Shown piece by piece: positions 32,894 through 40,960 of a stretch of 64,000 bases of DNA. The DNA comes from Thalassovita sp. (GTDB lineage: Bacteria; Pseudomonadota; Alphaproteobacteria; Rhodobacterales; Rhodobacteraceae). How positions within the stretch are numbered: the stretch's first letter is position 1; every line of letters begins with the position of its first letter. The position numbers and the translations under genes were made by a program. Under the pieces are notes generated by a model. The model was not told where the DNA came from, made no database searches, and saw nothing but the letters and a program-made list of their open reading frames with translations. The stretch covers positions 434,001 through 498,000 of the forward strand of contig NZ_OY829290.1 in assembly GCF_963691685.1 (NCBI RefSeq). The letters run 5' to 3'.

Positions 32894-33676
32894 GTGACCA
32901 ATACCACCGTGATCAGCGCGAAGAATCTGTCGCTGACATTTGAGACCAATGATGGACCCGTGCATGCTTTGAAAGATGTCGATCTGGACATCCACAAAGG
33001 GGACTTTGTCAGCTTTATCGGCCCGTCGGGCTGCGGCAAGACCACATTCTTGCGCTGCATGGCCGATCTGGAACACCCCACAGCAGGCAGCATCACCGTA
33101 AACGGCGTCAGTGCTGAAGAGGCCCGCAAAGCCCGCGCCTATGGCTATGTGTTCCAACACGCGGGCCTTTACCCCTGGCGCACCATTGGCGGCAACATCA
33201 GCCTGCCGCTGGAAATCATGGGTTATTCGAAACAGGATCAGCAGGACCGCATTGCCCGGGTGCTGGAACTGGTGGAGCTGGAAGGCTTTGAGAAGAAGTT
33301 TCCCTGGCAACTGTCCGGCGGTATGCAGCAGCGCGCCTCAATCGCGCGGGCGCTGGCCTTTGATGCTGATATTCTGCTGATGGATGAACCTTTCGGCGCC
33401 TTGGATGAGATCGTGCGCGATCACCTCAATGAACAGCTGCTGAAACTCTGGGCGCGCACCAACAAAACCATCGGCTTTGTCACCCACTCGATCCCTGAGG
33501 CGGTGTACCTCTCGACCAAGATCGTGGTGATGAGCCCGCGGCCGGGCCGGATCACCGATGTGATCGAAAGCACCCTGCCAAAAGAGCGTCCGCTCGACAT
33601 CCGTGACACGCCGGAGTTCCTGGAAATCGCGCACCGGGTGCGTGACGGTTTGCGCGCGGGGCATGCCTATGATTGA
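32894..33676 (+). CDS. ABC transporter ATP-binding protein (probable pyrimidine uptake)
   Basis: Nucleotide-binding subunit of the nitrate/sulfonate/taurine-type (NMT1-associated) import family, 260 residues, at the cytoplasmic face. Walker A GPSGCGKTT (43-51), signature LSGGMQQRASIARAL, Walker B ILLMDEPFGALDEI, and the switch His in FVTHSIPEAVYLS are all intact. The start is a GTG with CAGGGA upstream. Together with two permeases and a binding protein that follow, and because of the RutR-like operator in front, it probably imports pyrimidine bases or related compounds; the exact ligand is inferred from context. Confidence 0.92.
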   Translation: MTNTTVISAKNLSLTFETNDGPVHALKDVDLDIHKGDFVSFIGPSGCGKTTFLRCMADLEHPTAGSITVNGVSAEEARKARAYGYVFQHAGLYPWRTIGGNISLPLEIMGYSKQDQQDRIARVLELVELEGFEKKFPWQLSGGMQQRASIARALAFDADILLMDEPFGALDEIVRDHLNEQLLKLWARTNKTIGFVTHSIPEAVYLSTKIVVMSPRPGRITDVIESTLPKERPLDIRDTPEFLEIAHRVRDGLRAGHAYD

Positions 33677-33874
33677 TCCGCAGAACCTAACGCGACGCGG
33701 CGCAGCGGGGCGTCCCCCACTGCACCATCGCCCCGCCTTTGGGTTAAGGGGGCGGGCCCTTTCAACGATCACGGTCATCGGCTCTCCAGCCTGTACCGTG
33801 GCCGCAGTTAACCACCAATTCCTTTCAATGATCTTAAATTACTCAAAAACCTGTGCACGCGGCTGGGCAGGCGG

Positions 33875-33899
33875 TTTGAGTATTTGGGGATCATTGAAA
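33875..33899 (+). repeat. Short dispersed intergenic repeat, copy 2
   Basis: Same 25-bp sequence as 29006-29030 with A to G at one position. It lies in the 240-base gap between the ATPase and the first permease, and ends just before the AGGGGGG ribosome site of the permease. Confidence 0.75.
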
Positions 33900-33916
33900 G
33901 CGCAGGGGGGCGTGGC

Positions 33917-34792
33917 ATGAGATCCCTCCTTCCAATTTTCACCGTGGTCGCCGCGATTTTTGTGATCTGGTATGGCGCAGCGGTGGCGCTGAACACGCCC
34001 TGGGCCAAGGATCAGGCCAAGCGCAACAATGTGGAGCTGAGCTTCACCGAACTTGTCGCAGACACATGGAGCCAGAAAAAGCCCAAGCTGCCCGCGCCGC
34101 ATCAGGTGGTGGCAGAGATCTGGAAAACCACTGGGGAGATGGTCGCTAAGGGGCGCGCCTTTTCCAAGCGGTCGTTGATTTATCACAGCTGGATCACGCT
34201 CTCGGCTACTATGCTGGGCTTTGTCATGGGCACGGGCTTCGGCATTCTGCTGGCGATCGGCATTGTCTACAACCGCGTGATGGACATGAGTGTGATGCCC
34301 TGGGTCATTGCCAGTCAGACCATTCCGATCCTGGCGGTGGCGCCGATGATCATTGTGGTGCTGAATGCGGTGGGCATTTCCGGTCTGCTGCCGAAAGCGA
34401 TGATTTCGATGTATCTGTCCTTCTTCCCGGTTGTGGTTGGCATGGTGAAAGGGCTGCGCAGCCCTGATCAGATGCAGCTGGATCAGATGCGGACTTGGAA
34501 TGCGACCTCAGGGCAGGAGTTCTGGCGTCTGCGTCTACCCTCCTCGATGCCGTTCCTTTTTGCCTCGCTCAAGGTGGCGATGGCGGCGTCGCTTGTCGGG
34601 GCCATCGTGGGTGAATTGCCCACCGGGGCGGTTGCCGGCCTTGGCGCGCGTCTGCTGGCGGGCAGCTATTATGGTCAGACCATCCAGATCTGGAGTGCGC
34701 TGATCATGGCGGCGGCTTTGGCGGCGGCGCTGGTGGCGCTCATTGGTCTGATCCAACGGATGACCCTGAAGAAGATGGGGATGGCGCAATGA
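33917..34792 (+). CDS. ABC transporter permease 1
   Basis: Inner-membrane permease of the binding-protein-dependent type, 291 residues with about six to seven helices. There is an N-terminal anchor (LLPIFTVVAAIFVIWYGAAV) and a long loop. The EAA loop is in QLDQMRTWNATSGQEFWRLRLPSSMPFLFASLKV (about 195-228). The start at 33917 is supported by AGGGGGG about six bases upstream and replaces a longer in-frame TTG. The 240-base gap after the ATPase gene contains the dispersed repeat. A four-base overlap couples it to the second permease. Confidence 0.88.
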   Translation: MRSLLPIFTVVAAIFVIWYGAAVALNTPWAKDQAKRNNVELSFTELVADTWSQKKPKLPAPHQVVAEIWKTTGEMVAKGRAFSKRSLIYHSWITLSATMLGFVMGTGFGILLAIGIVYNRVMDMSVMPWVIASQTIPILAVAPMIIVVLNAVGISGLLPKAMISMYLSFFPVVVGMVKGLRSPDQMQLDQMRTWNATSGQEFWRLRLPSSMPFLFASLKVAMAASLVGAIVGELPTGAVAGLGARLLAGSYYGQTIQIWSALIMAAALAAALVALIGLIQRMTLKKMGMAQ

Positions 34793-35628
34793 TGTGGATT
34801 GCCTTTGGATTTATCAGCTGGCTGATCGGCTGGCGGGCCAATGTGTGGCTGGCCGCCCAGCCGAAATCCCGCTTCACCTCACTGGCGGTGCCGGTGATCT
34901 TTGGGGTGACCGTTATCCTGATCTGGGAGGCCGTGGTGCGCGGCTTTGAAGTGTCACCGGTGCTGTTGCCGGCGCCATCGGTTATTGCGGTGACCTTTGC
35001 GCAGTCGACCCATATCCTGTGGCAGGATTTTGTGCAGACCGTGATCAAGGGCGCCTTGTCGGGCTATGTGCTGGGCTGTGGTTCGGCCTTCCTGATTGCC
35101 ATTGTGATCGACCGTTTCCCGTTCCTGCAGCGCGGGCTTTTGCCGGTGGGCAACTTCGTGGCGGCCTTGCCGATTGTGGGCATGGCACCCATCCTGGTTA
35201 TGTGGTTCGGCTTTGATTGGCAGTCCAAGGCGGCGGTTGTGGTTGTCATGGTCTTTTTCCCGATGCTGGTGAACACGGTTGAGGGGCTGCAGGCCACCGA
35301 CAAGATGCAGCGGGATCTGATGCGGACCTATGCCTCCAGCTATGGGCAGACCCTGCTGAAGCTGCGGCTGCCTGCGGCGATGCCTTTCATCTTCAACGGG
35401 CTAAAAATCACTACCACCTTGGCGCTGATCGGTGCCATCGTGGCAGAGTTCTTCGGATCCCCCATCAGGGGCATGGGGTTCCGTATCTCAACCAGTGTCG
35501 GGCAACTGGCGCTGGATCTTGTCTGGGCCGAGATCGTGGTTGCCGCGATCGTTGGTTCGGCTTTCTACGGCGGGGTTGCTTTGCTGGAAAAGGCAATGAC
35601 CTTCTGGCACCCGTCGCAACGTGGCTGA
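34789..35628 (+). CDS. ABC transporter permease 2
   Basis: Second inner-membrane permease, 279 residues, about six to seven helices, with EAA loop MQRDLMRTYASSYGQTLLKLRLPAAMPFIFNGLKI. Two adjacent ATG codons are possible starts; the first overlaps the stop of permease 1 (ATGA). The two permeases are homologous (compare their EAA loops) and should form a heterodimer with the ATPase at 32894. The 60-base gap to the binding-protein gene has its own ribosome site. Confidence 0.88.
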   Translation: MMWIAFGFISWLIGWRANVWLAAQPKSRFTSLAVPVIFGVTVILIWEAVVRGFEVSPVLLPAPSVIAVTFAQSTHILWQDFVQTVIKGALSGYVLGCGSAFLIAIVIDRFPFLQRGLLPVGNFVAALPIVGMAPILVMWFGFDWQSKAAVVVVMVFFPMLVNTVEGLQATDKMQRDLMRTYASSYGQTLLKLRLPAAMPFIFNGLKITTTLALIGAIVAEFFGSPIRGMGFRISTSVGQLALDLVWAEIVVAAIVGSAFYGGVALLEKAMTFWHPSQRG

Positions 35629-35688
35629 CGCAACTAAAAATCAACGCAGCCAAAATCCAACAAGGGAATAAAACAAGGAGTGTATGAG

Positions 35689-36678
35689 ATGAAAACCATG
35701 GTGAAATCGCTGGGCGCGGCTGCGCTGGGCCTCTGGGCCGGTATGGCGCAGGCCGCAGATGATGTGACCCTGCAGCTGAAGTGGGTGACCCAGGCGCAGT
35801 TCGCGGGCTACTACGTGGCGCTGGACAAGGGCTTCTACGCCGAAGAAGACCTGAACGTGACCATCAAACCCGGCGGCCCGGACATTGCCCCGGCGCAGGT
35901 GATCGCGGGGGGCGGTGCAGACGTTGTGCTGGACTGGATGCCGTCGGCGCTGGCCAGCCGTGAAAAGGGTCTGTCGCTGGTCAACATCGCCCAGCCGTTC
36001 AAATCCTCGGGCATGATGCTGACCTGCCGCAAAGATGCAGGCGTGTCGGGCCCCGAAGATTTTGCCGGCAAGACCCTGGGTGTCTGGTTCTTCGGCAACG
36101 AATATCCCTTCCTCAGCTGGATGAGCAAACTGGGCCTGTCGACCGAAGGTGGCGATGGTGGCGTGACCGTGCTGAAGCAGGGCTTCAACGTGGATCCGAT
36201 CCTGCAGGGTCAGGCGGCCTGTGTGTCGACCATGACCTACAACGAATACTGGCAGATCATCGACGCGGGTCTGAGTCCCGACGATCTGGTGGTGTTCAAA
36301 TATGAAGATCAGGGCGTCGCCACGCTGGAAGACGGCATGTATGTGCTGGAAGAGAACCTGAAAGACCCGGCCTTTGAAGATAAGATGGTGCGTTTTGTAC
36401 GTGCTTCGATGAAGGGCTGGAAATGGGCCGAAGAGAACGCCGAAGAGGCTGCGATGATCGTGCTGGACAACGATGCCTCGGGCGCACAGACCGAAGAGCA
36501 CCAGATCCGCATGATGGGTGAGATCGCCAAGCTGACCGCAGGCAGCAACGGCGCGCTGGATCCGGCCGACTATGAGCGCACGGTTATGTCGCTGATGTCG
36601 GGTGGCTCGGACCCGGTCATCACCAAGAAGCCTGAGGGCGCTTGGACCCATGCGATCACCGACAAGGCGCTGAACTAA
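35689..36678 (+). CDS. NMT1/THI5-like ABC substrate-binding protein
   Basis: Periplasmic binding protein, 329 residues, with a signal peptide ending AQA before ADDVTLQL (cleavage near residue 22). The mature start VTLQLKWVTQAQFAGYYVALDKGFYAEEDLNV is the typical NMT1/THI5-like block used for thiamine-pyrimidine precursors, riboflavin or pyrimidines. In this setting uracil, thymine or a related pyrimidine is the likely ligand. The ATG at 35689 has AAGGAG eight bases upstream; an in-frame GTG nine bases earlier is less likely. It is last in the importer operon and is followed by a strong terminator. Confidence 0.9.
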   Translation: MKTMVKSLGAAALGLWAGMAQAADDVTLQLKWVTQAQFAGYYVALDKGFYAEEDLNVTIKPGGPDIAPAQVIAGGGADVVLDWMPSALASREKGLSLVNIAQPFKSSGMMLTCRKDAGVSGPEDFAGKTLGVWFFGNEYPFLSWMSKLGLSTEGGDGGVTVLKQGFNVDPILQGQAACVSTMTYNEYWQIIDAGLSPDDLVVFKYEDQGVATLEDGMYVLEENLKDPAFEDKMVRFVRASMKGWKWAEENAEEAAMIVLDNDASGAQTEEHQIRMMGEIAKLTAGSNGALDPADYERTVMSLMSGGSDPVITKKPEGAWTHAITDKALN

Positions 36679-36722
36679 TCAGATGGTTTGATCAGTGATT
36701 CTCTGAGAATTCAGGGACAATG

Positions 36723-36754
36723 ATGGGCTGCCCCAGTGGGCGGCCCATTTTTTT
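36723..36754 (+). terminator. Rho-independent terminator of the importer operon
   Basis: Stem ATGGGC/GCCCAT (36723-36728 and 36743-36748) with inner CCC/GGG pairs and a run of seven T. Confidence 0.9.
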
Positions 36755-36844
36755 GTCGGCAAACAAAGTTCCAAATTTCACCATAAATGCTTGCCTTTTC
36801 TTTTACTTTCAAGCAAAGCTGACCGTAGGGTTGGTTTTGATTTA

Positions 36845-36859
36845 ATTGACATGGTCAAT
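36845..36859. promoter_or_regulatory. Perfect palindrome upstream of the GST/TRAP cluster
   Basis: ATTGAC-ATG-GTCAAT, 6-3-6 and perfect, 73 bases upstream of the GST start in an AT-rich stretch. It looks like an operator. The arms resemble RutR half sites (TTGAC.../...GTCAA), but the spacing is three bases shorter, so the regulator is probably different. Confidence 0.55.
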
Positions 36860-36932
36860 GAATCTTATGAAAATGTTGCCAGTCAAAACAGAATGTAGTT
36901 AACATGTGCATTACTTGTCGGGGAGGACGGTT

Positions 36933-37610
36933 ATGCAAAACGAAGCGATCAAACTGGAAGAGGGGCCGAAGTTCTACGGCTACTTCCGTTCGTCGTCTTC
37001 CTACCGCTGCCGCATCGCCTTCAACCTGAAGGGTCTCGACTACACCTTTGAGCCGGTTCACCTGAAAAACGGCGCCCAGAAAGAGGCCGCGTTTGCTGCG
37101 CTGAACCCGCAACAGCTGCTGCCGGTTCTGGTGACCCCTGAGGGCACAGTGCTGCGTCAGTCGCTTGCGATCCTGGAATGGCTGGATGAACGTCACCCGG
37201 AGGTGCCGCTCTTGCCGCAGGATCTGGATCAACGCGCCAAGGTGCGTGGCTTTGCCCAGTCCATCGCCTGTGAAATCCATCCGCTGCAAAACCTGCGTGT
37301 CCTGCAGCACCTGAAGGGCCCCTTGGGCGCGGATGAGGCGGCGGTCATGGACTGGCTGCACCGCTGGATTGGTGACGGGCTCACCGCCTGTGAGGCGCTG
37401 CTGCAGGAAGAAGGTACAGACAGTCGGTTCTGTTTCGGCGATACGCCGGGGCTGGCCGATATTTGTCTGGTGCCGCAAGTGTTTTCCGCCGAACGGTTCG
37501 GCGTTGATATTTCCGGGCTGCACCGGGTGCGGGAGGTCTGCAACGCTTGCGCAGACCTGTCGGCCTTTGCTGCGGCCCACCCGGCCAAGCAGCCGGACTT
37601 TGAGCCCTGA
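36933..37610 (+). CDS. Glutathione S-transferase, zeta-class / maleylacetoacetate isomerase-like
   Basis: Cytoplasmic GST-fold enzyme of 225 residues. The N-terminal thioredoxin-like domain has the zeta-class active-site stretch FRSSSSYRCRIAFNLKGLDY (Ser/Ser/Cys-xx-R motif, with Ser where many have Cys), then NPQQLLPVLV and QSLAILEWLDERHP. The C-terminal helical domain holds FCFGDTPGLADICLVPQVFSA. This is the maleylacetoacetate isomerase subfamily of tyrosine/homogentisate or gentisate degradation, but no ring-cleavage genes are near. The ATG at 36933 has GGAGG upstream. It starts a same-strand run with the TRAP transporter genes. Confidence 0.85.
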   Translation: MQNEAIKLEEGPKFYGYFRSSSSYRCRIAFNLKGLDYTFEPVHLKNGAQKEAAFAALNPQQLLPVLVTPEGTVLRQSLAILEWLDERHPEVPLLPQDLDQRAKVRGFAQSIACEIHPLQNLRVLQHLKGPLGADEAAVMDWLHRWIGDGLTACEALLQEEGTDSRFCFGDTPGLADICLVPQVFSAERFGVDISGLHRVREVCNACADLSAFAAAHPAKQPDFEP

Positions 37611-37699
37611 AAAGGGTGCCGCGTTCGCCCGAGGAGGGGCGGGCGCTCATCACATCCCGCGCATGCGGGGCAACGAAGACGGTCCATGGGAGGAAAGAC

Positions 37700-38734
37700 A
37701 TGACCATTTTGAAAAACGCTCTGCGTGGTGCGGCAACCGCCGCTGTACTGATGGGCACAGCCGCAACGGCTTTTGCCGCTGAGGTGACGCTGAACCTGCA
37801 CCAGTTCCTGCCGGCGCAGGCCAACGTGCCAAAGCACATTCTGGATGTCTGGGCTGACAAGGTCGAAGCCGACTCCAACGGTCGTATCGAAATTGCACGC
37901 TATCCCGCCATGCAGCTGGGCGGCACCCCGCCTGAGCTGATCGGTCAGGTACAGGACGGTGTGGCAGACATCGTTTGGACCGTTGGTGGCTATTCGCCGG
38001 GTCGTTTCCCGCAGGCCGAAGTGTTCGAACTGCCCTTCATGATGACCAATGCCGAAGCCACCAGCCGCGCCTATTGGGAATATGCCGAAGCCAACATGCT
38101 GGACAAGGAATATGCCCCCTTCAAGATCATCGCGCTGTGGGTTCACGGCCCGGGCCTGATCCACTCGAAAGAGCCGATCACCTCGGTGTCGGATCTGAAC
38201 GGTGTGAAACTGCGCGCCCCGACCCGCGTGACCAACAAGATGTTCTCGTCGCTGGGCGCCACCCCGGTGGGCATGCCGGTTCCGGCCGTGCCTGAGGCGC
38301 TGTCGAAAGGTGTGATCGACGCAACTGTTATTCCGTGGGAAGTGACCGGCGCCCTGAAAGTACCGGAACTGGTGGAAAACCACACCTCCTTCGGTGACAG
38401 CTCGCTCTACACCACCACCTTCATCTTTGCGATGAACAAAGAGAAGTACATGGCGCTGCCGGATGATCTGAAGGCCGTGATCGATGCCAACTCGGGCGCC
38501 GACACTTCGGCTTGGGCTGGTAAAACCATGCAGGCTTATGATGAGCCGGGCCTGAAACAGGCGATGGAGCGTGGCAACAACATCATCGAACTGTCCGACG
38601 ATCAGGTTGCTGAATGGAAAGCCGCCGCCGCCAATGAAGAGGCCGACTGGGTCGCTGAAATGAACGGCAAGGGCTTTGACGGTCAGGCGCTGCTGGATCA
38701 GGCCAAAGCGCTGATCAAACAGCACAGCATGTAA
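37700..38734 (+). CDS. TRAP transporter periplasmic solute-binding protein, DctP type
   Basis: Periplasmic binding protein for a secondary TRAP uptake system, 344 residues. The signal peptide ends near AFA before AEVTLNLHQFLPAQ (about residue 26). The DctP signature RVTNKMFSSLGATPVGMPVPAVPEALSKGVIDATV (about 175-210) includes the Arg that usually pairs with a ligand carboxylate in RAPTR. The ligand is therefore probably an organic acid. The start at 37700 has GGGAGGAAAG upstream. A strong hairpin separates it from the two membrane subunits. Confidence 0.92.
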   Translation: MTILKNALRGAATAAVLMGTAATAFAAEVTLNLHQFLPAQANVPKHILDVWADKVEADSNGRIEIARYPAMQLGGTPPELIGQVQDGVADIVWTVGGYSPGRFPQAEVFELPFMMTNAEATSRAYWEYAEANMLDKEYAPFKIIALWVHGPGLIHSKEPITSVSDLNGVKLRAPTRVTNKMFSSLGATPVGMPVPAVPEALSKGVIDATVIPWEVTGALKVPELVENHTSFGDSSLYTTTFIFAMNKEKYMALPDDLKAVIDANSGADTSAWAGKTMQAYDEPGLKQAMERGNNIIELSDDQVAEWKAAAANEEADWVAEMNGKGFDGQALLDQAKALIKQHSM

Positions 38735-38756
38735 TCCCGGACGGGATCTTAACGAT

Positions 38757-38782
38757 GGGCCGCGGCGGTGACGCCGTGGCCC
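38757..38782 (+). terminator. Strong intercistronic hairpin between dctP and dctQ genes
   Basis: An 11-bp stem (38757-38767 and 38772-38782, one G-U pair) with a GTGA tetraloop and no clear T tract. In binding-protein operons such hairpins commonly stabilise the upstream message and lower expression of the permeases. Confidence 0.7.
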
Positions 38783-38855
38783 TTGCAACACACGGGGCGC
38801 GCAGCTGCCTCGGACTGCTTAGCGGGTCACACTCAGGCCTGAAAAGGGGATAACA

Positions 38856-39440
38856 ATGCATCGGTTCATGACTGGACTTGCGCGCGCGATGGCGATGCTG
38901 GGGGGCGTGGTGCTGACCGCGTTGATCCTGATCACCTGTGTGTCGGTTCTGGGGCGTACGCTCAACACCATGCTGCACAGCGGGCTGGCCGAAGCCGTGC
39001 TGGGTGGCTTTGCCAAGACATTGCTGGACACGGGCGTCGGCCCGATCCTTGGGGACTTCGAACTGGTGGAAGCCGGGATTGCCTTCTCGATCTTTGCGTT
39101 CCTGCCGCTGTGCCAGATCACCGGGGGCCACGCCTCTGTCGACATCTTCACCTCAAAACTTCCGGTGCGGGTGAACCGCTTCATCACGCTGGTTGGCGAA
39201 GTGCTGTTTGCACTGGTGCTGGCACTGATCGCGTGGCGTCTTTACGCCGGGATGCAGTCCAAGATGCTTTACGGTGAAACCACCTTCCTGCTGCAATTCC
39301 CTATCTGGTGGGCCTATGCCGCCAGCTTTGCCGCGGCCCTGCTGGCTGCTGTTGTCTCTGCCTATGTTGCCGTCGTGCGTTTGGGCGAATTTCTCACCAA
39401 CCGCGAGATCATCGCCGCACAGGAAGGGGCGGAGCATTGA
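38856..39440 (+). CDS. TRAP transporter small membrane subunit, DctQ type
   Basis: Small integral membrane subunit, 194 residues with four helices (about 12-35, 65-85, 105-128 and 145-170). The DctQ pattern LVEAGIAFSIFAFLPLCQITGGHASVDIFTSKLP is visible. The N-terminal loop is longer than usual (residues 35-65, LNTMLHSGLAEAVLGGFAKTLLDTGVGPILGDFE), an insertion before the second helix. Its stop overlaps the TTG start of the large subunit (TTGA), so the two are translationally coupled. Confidence 0.88.
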   Translation: MHRFMTGLARAMAMLGGVVLTALILITCVSVLGRTLNTMLHSGLAEAVLGGFAKTLLDTGVGPILGDFELVEAGIAFSIFAFLPLCQITGGHASVDIFTSKLPVRVNRFITLVGEVLFALVLALIAWRLYAGMQSKMLYGETTFLLQFPIWWAYAASFAAALLAAVVSAYVAVVRLGEFLTNREIIAAQEGAEH

Positions 39441-40759
39441 CTAACCTTGAAATCGGGCTGACGTCCTTCCCAGTCCTTCTGCTGATGATCTTCCTGCGGA
39501 TCCCGATCGGCCTGTCGATGTTTCTGGTCGGCCTCGGCGGGCTCTACTTCGTCACGGGCACGCCCAATATGGCGATGGCGAAGCTGAAGAATGAGACTTA
39601 CTCGACCTTTTCCAGCTATTCGCTGTCGATTGTCCCGATGTTCATCCTGATGGGCCATTTCGCCACCCTCGGCGGCATGAGCCAAGCGCTGTTCAAAGCG
39701 GCGGAGGCCTTCCTTGGCCATCGAAAAGGTGGCGTGGCCATGGCCGCTGTTGGCGCCTGTGCCGGCTTTGGCTCGATCTGCGGATCGTCACTGGCAACTG
39801 CCGCCACGATGAGCCAGGTCGCCCTGCCGGAACTGCGCCGCTACGGCTATTCCGGCGGCTTCTCCACCGCGACGCTGGCGGCGGGGGGCACGCTGGGCAT
39901 TCTGATCCCGCCTTCTGTCATTCTGGTGATCTATGCGATCCTGACCGAACAGAACATCGCCAAGCTGTTCCTTGCGGCCTTCGTCCCCGGCATTCTGGCG
40001 GCGATCGGCTATATGATCACCATCTCGATCTATGTGCGGATGCACCCTGACAGCGCTGGTGTGCGCGAACCGATCCCGATGGGGGAACGGCTACGGGCGC
40101 TGGCCGATGTCTGGCCGGTCCTGTTGGTCTTCGTTGCGGTTGTTGGCGGCATCTACGCAGGTGTCTTCACCCCGACCGAAGGCGCTGCTGTGGGGGCCTT
40201 TGGCACCGGTCTGATCGCCTTCCTGAACGGCGGGCTGACCAAATCCAGCCTCATCGGCAGTTTCACCGCCACCGCCAAGAACACCGCGATGATCTTCTTC
40301 ATCGTGCTGGGCGCCGGGTTCTACAACGGCTTTCTGGCGCTGACACAGGTGCCGCAGGAACTGTCGAACTACGTGGTCGGTCTGGGCTATAGCCCCTGGG
40401 CGATCCTGGCGATTATTCTGGCGCTTTATCTGGTCTTTGGCTGCCTGATGGACAGCCTGTCGATGATCCTGCTGACGATCCCGATCTTCTTCCCGATTAT
40501 CTCGACCTTGGATTTTGGTCTGACGATGGAGGAAACCGCGATCTGGTTCGGGATTATCGTGCTGATCGTGGTTGAGGTCGGGCTGATCACGCCGCCAGTG
40601 GGGATGAACCTGTTTGTCATCAACTCGATGGATCGCCTGACCCCGATGGTCGAAACCTATAAAGCGGTGATGTATTTCGTCGCCTCCGACATCGTGCGGG
40701 TGGTCATCCTCGTGGCCTTTCCAGGCATCACCCTGTTCCTGTTGCGGATCTTCCACTAA
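39437..40759 (+). CDS. TRAP transporter large membrane subunit, DctM type
   Basis: Transport channel subunit of the ion-driven TRAP system, 440 residues with about 12 hydrophobic segments. Characteristic blocks are FLRIPIGLSMFLVGLGGLY, ACAGFGSICGSSLATAATMSQVALPELRRYGYS, AAGGTLGILIPPSVILVIYAI, and VEVGLITPPVGMNLFVIN. The start is a TTG at 39437 overlapping the small-subunit stop. The much longer upstream open frame runs antiparallel in phase through the DctQ gene and is not coding. It completes the DctPQM set. Confidence 0.92.
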   Translation: MTNLEIGLTSFPVLLLMIFLRIPIGLSMFLVGLGGLYFVTGTPNMAMAKLKNETYSTFSSYSLSIVPMFILMGHFATLGGMSQALFKAAEAFLGHRKGGVAMAAVGACAGFGSICGSSLATAATMSQVALPELRRYGYSGGFSTATLAAGGTLGILIPPSVILVIYAILTEQNIAKLFLAAFVPGILAAIGYMITISIYVRMHPDSAGVREPIPMGERLRALADVWPVLLVFVAVVGGIYAGVFTPTEGAAVGAFGTGLIAFLNGGLTKSSLIGSFTATAKNTAMIFFIVLGAGFYNGFLALTQVPQELSNYVVGLGYSPWAILAIILALYLVFGCLMDSLSMILLTIPIFFPIISTLDFGLTMEETAIWFGIIVLIVVEVGLITPPVGMNLFVINSMDRLTPMVETYKAVMYFVASDIVRVVILVAFPGITLFLLRIFH

Positions 40760-40782
40760 GCGCAGGATTGCAGTGACATCAA

Positions 40783-40812
40783 AAAGGGCCGGGGGAAACT
40801 CCGGCCCTTTGA
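40783..40812 (+). terminator. Terminator of the TRAP operon
   Basis: Perfect 10-bp stem AAAGGGCCGG/CCGGCCCTTT (40783-40792 and 40801-40810) with an 8-base loop. The T tract is short. Confidence 0.8.
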
Positions 40813-40960
40813 CTTAGCCGGCTGTAGCTGTTCAAGTCGGGCGACGGCTTGATCTGTCGCAAGGCCCGCGTGCCGAAAGCGTGGCCCAATATGCGGCGAA
40901 GGGATTTAAGGGAATGTGGTGCGGCCTTAGCGCGTCACACCTCAAGAAAGGGACGTACCA

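Noticed and set aside
33669..33920. 83-codon plus-strand frame in the gap between the importer ATPase and permease 1
   Set aside because: No ribosome site, no family features, overlaps both neighbours, and contains the dispersed repeat; more likely intergenic DNA.
35641..36651. 336-codon minus-strand frame opposite the NMT1/THI5-like binding protein
   Set aside because: Shadow of a gene with a clear signal peptide and family start.
36847..36859. Fourth RutR operator before the GST gene
   Set aside because: TTGACATGGTCAA has RutR-like arms but is three bases too short in the middle, so I list it as an unassigned palindrome instead.
37229..38791. 520-codon minus-strand frame across the GST and dctP genes
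   Set aside because: It spans two independent plus-strand genes and their ribosome sites, which a real gene would not mirror; no motif.
39308..39436. 5' extension of the DctM frame into dctQ
   Set aside because: The extension is a Cys/Arg-rich out-of-frame reading of dctQ; the TTG at 39437 overlaps the dctQ stop and gives the normal family start and length.
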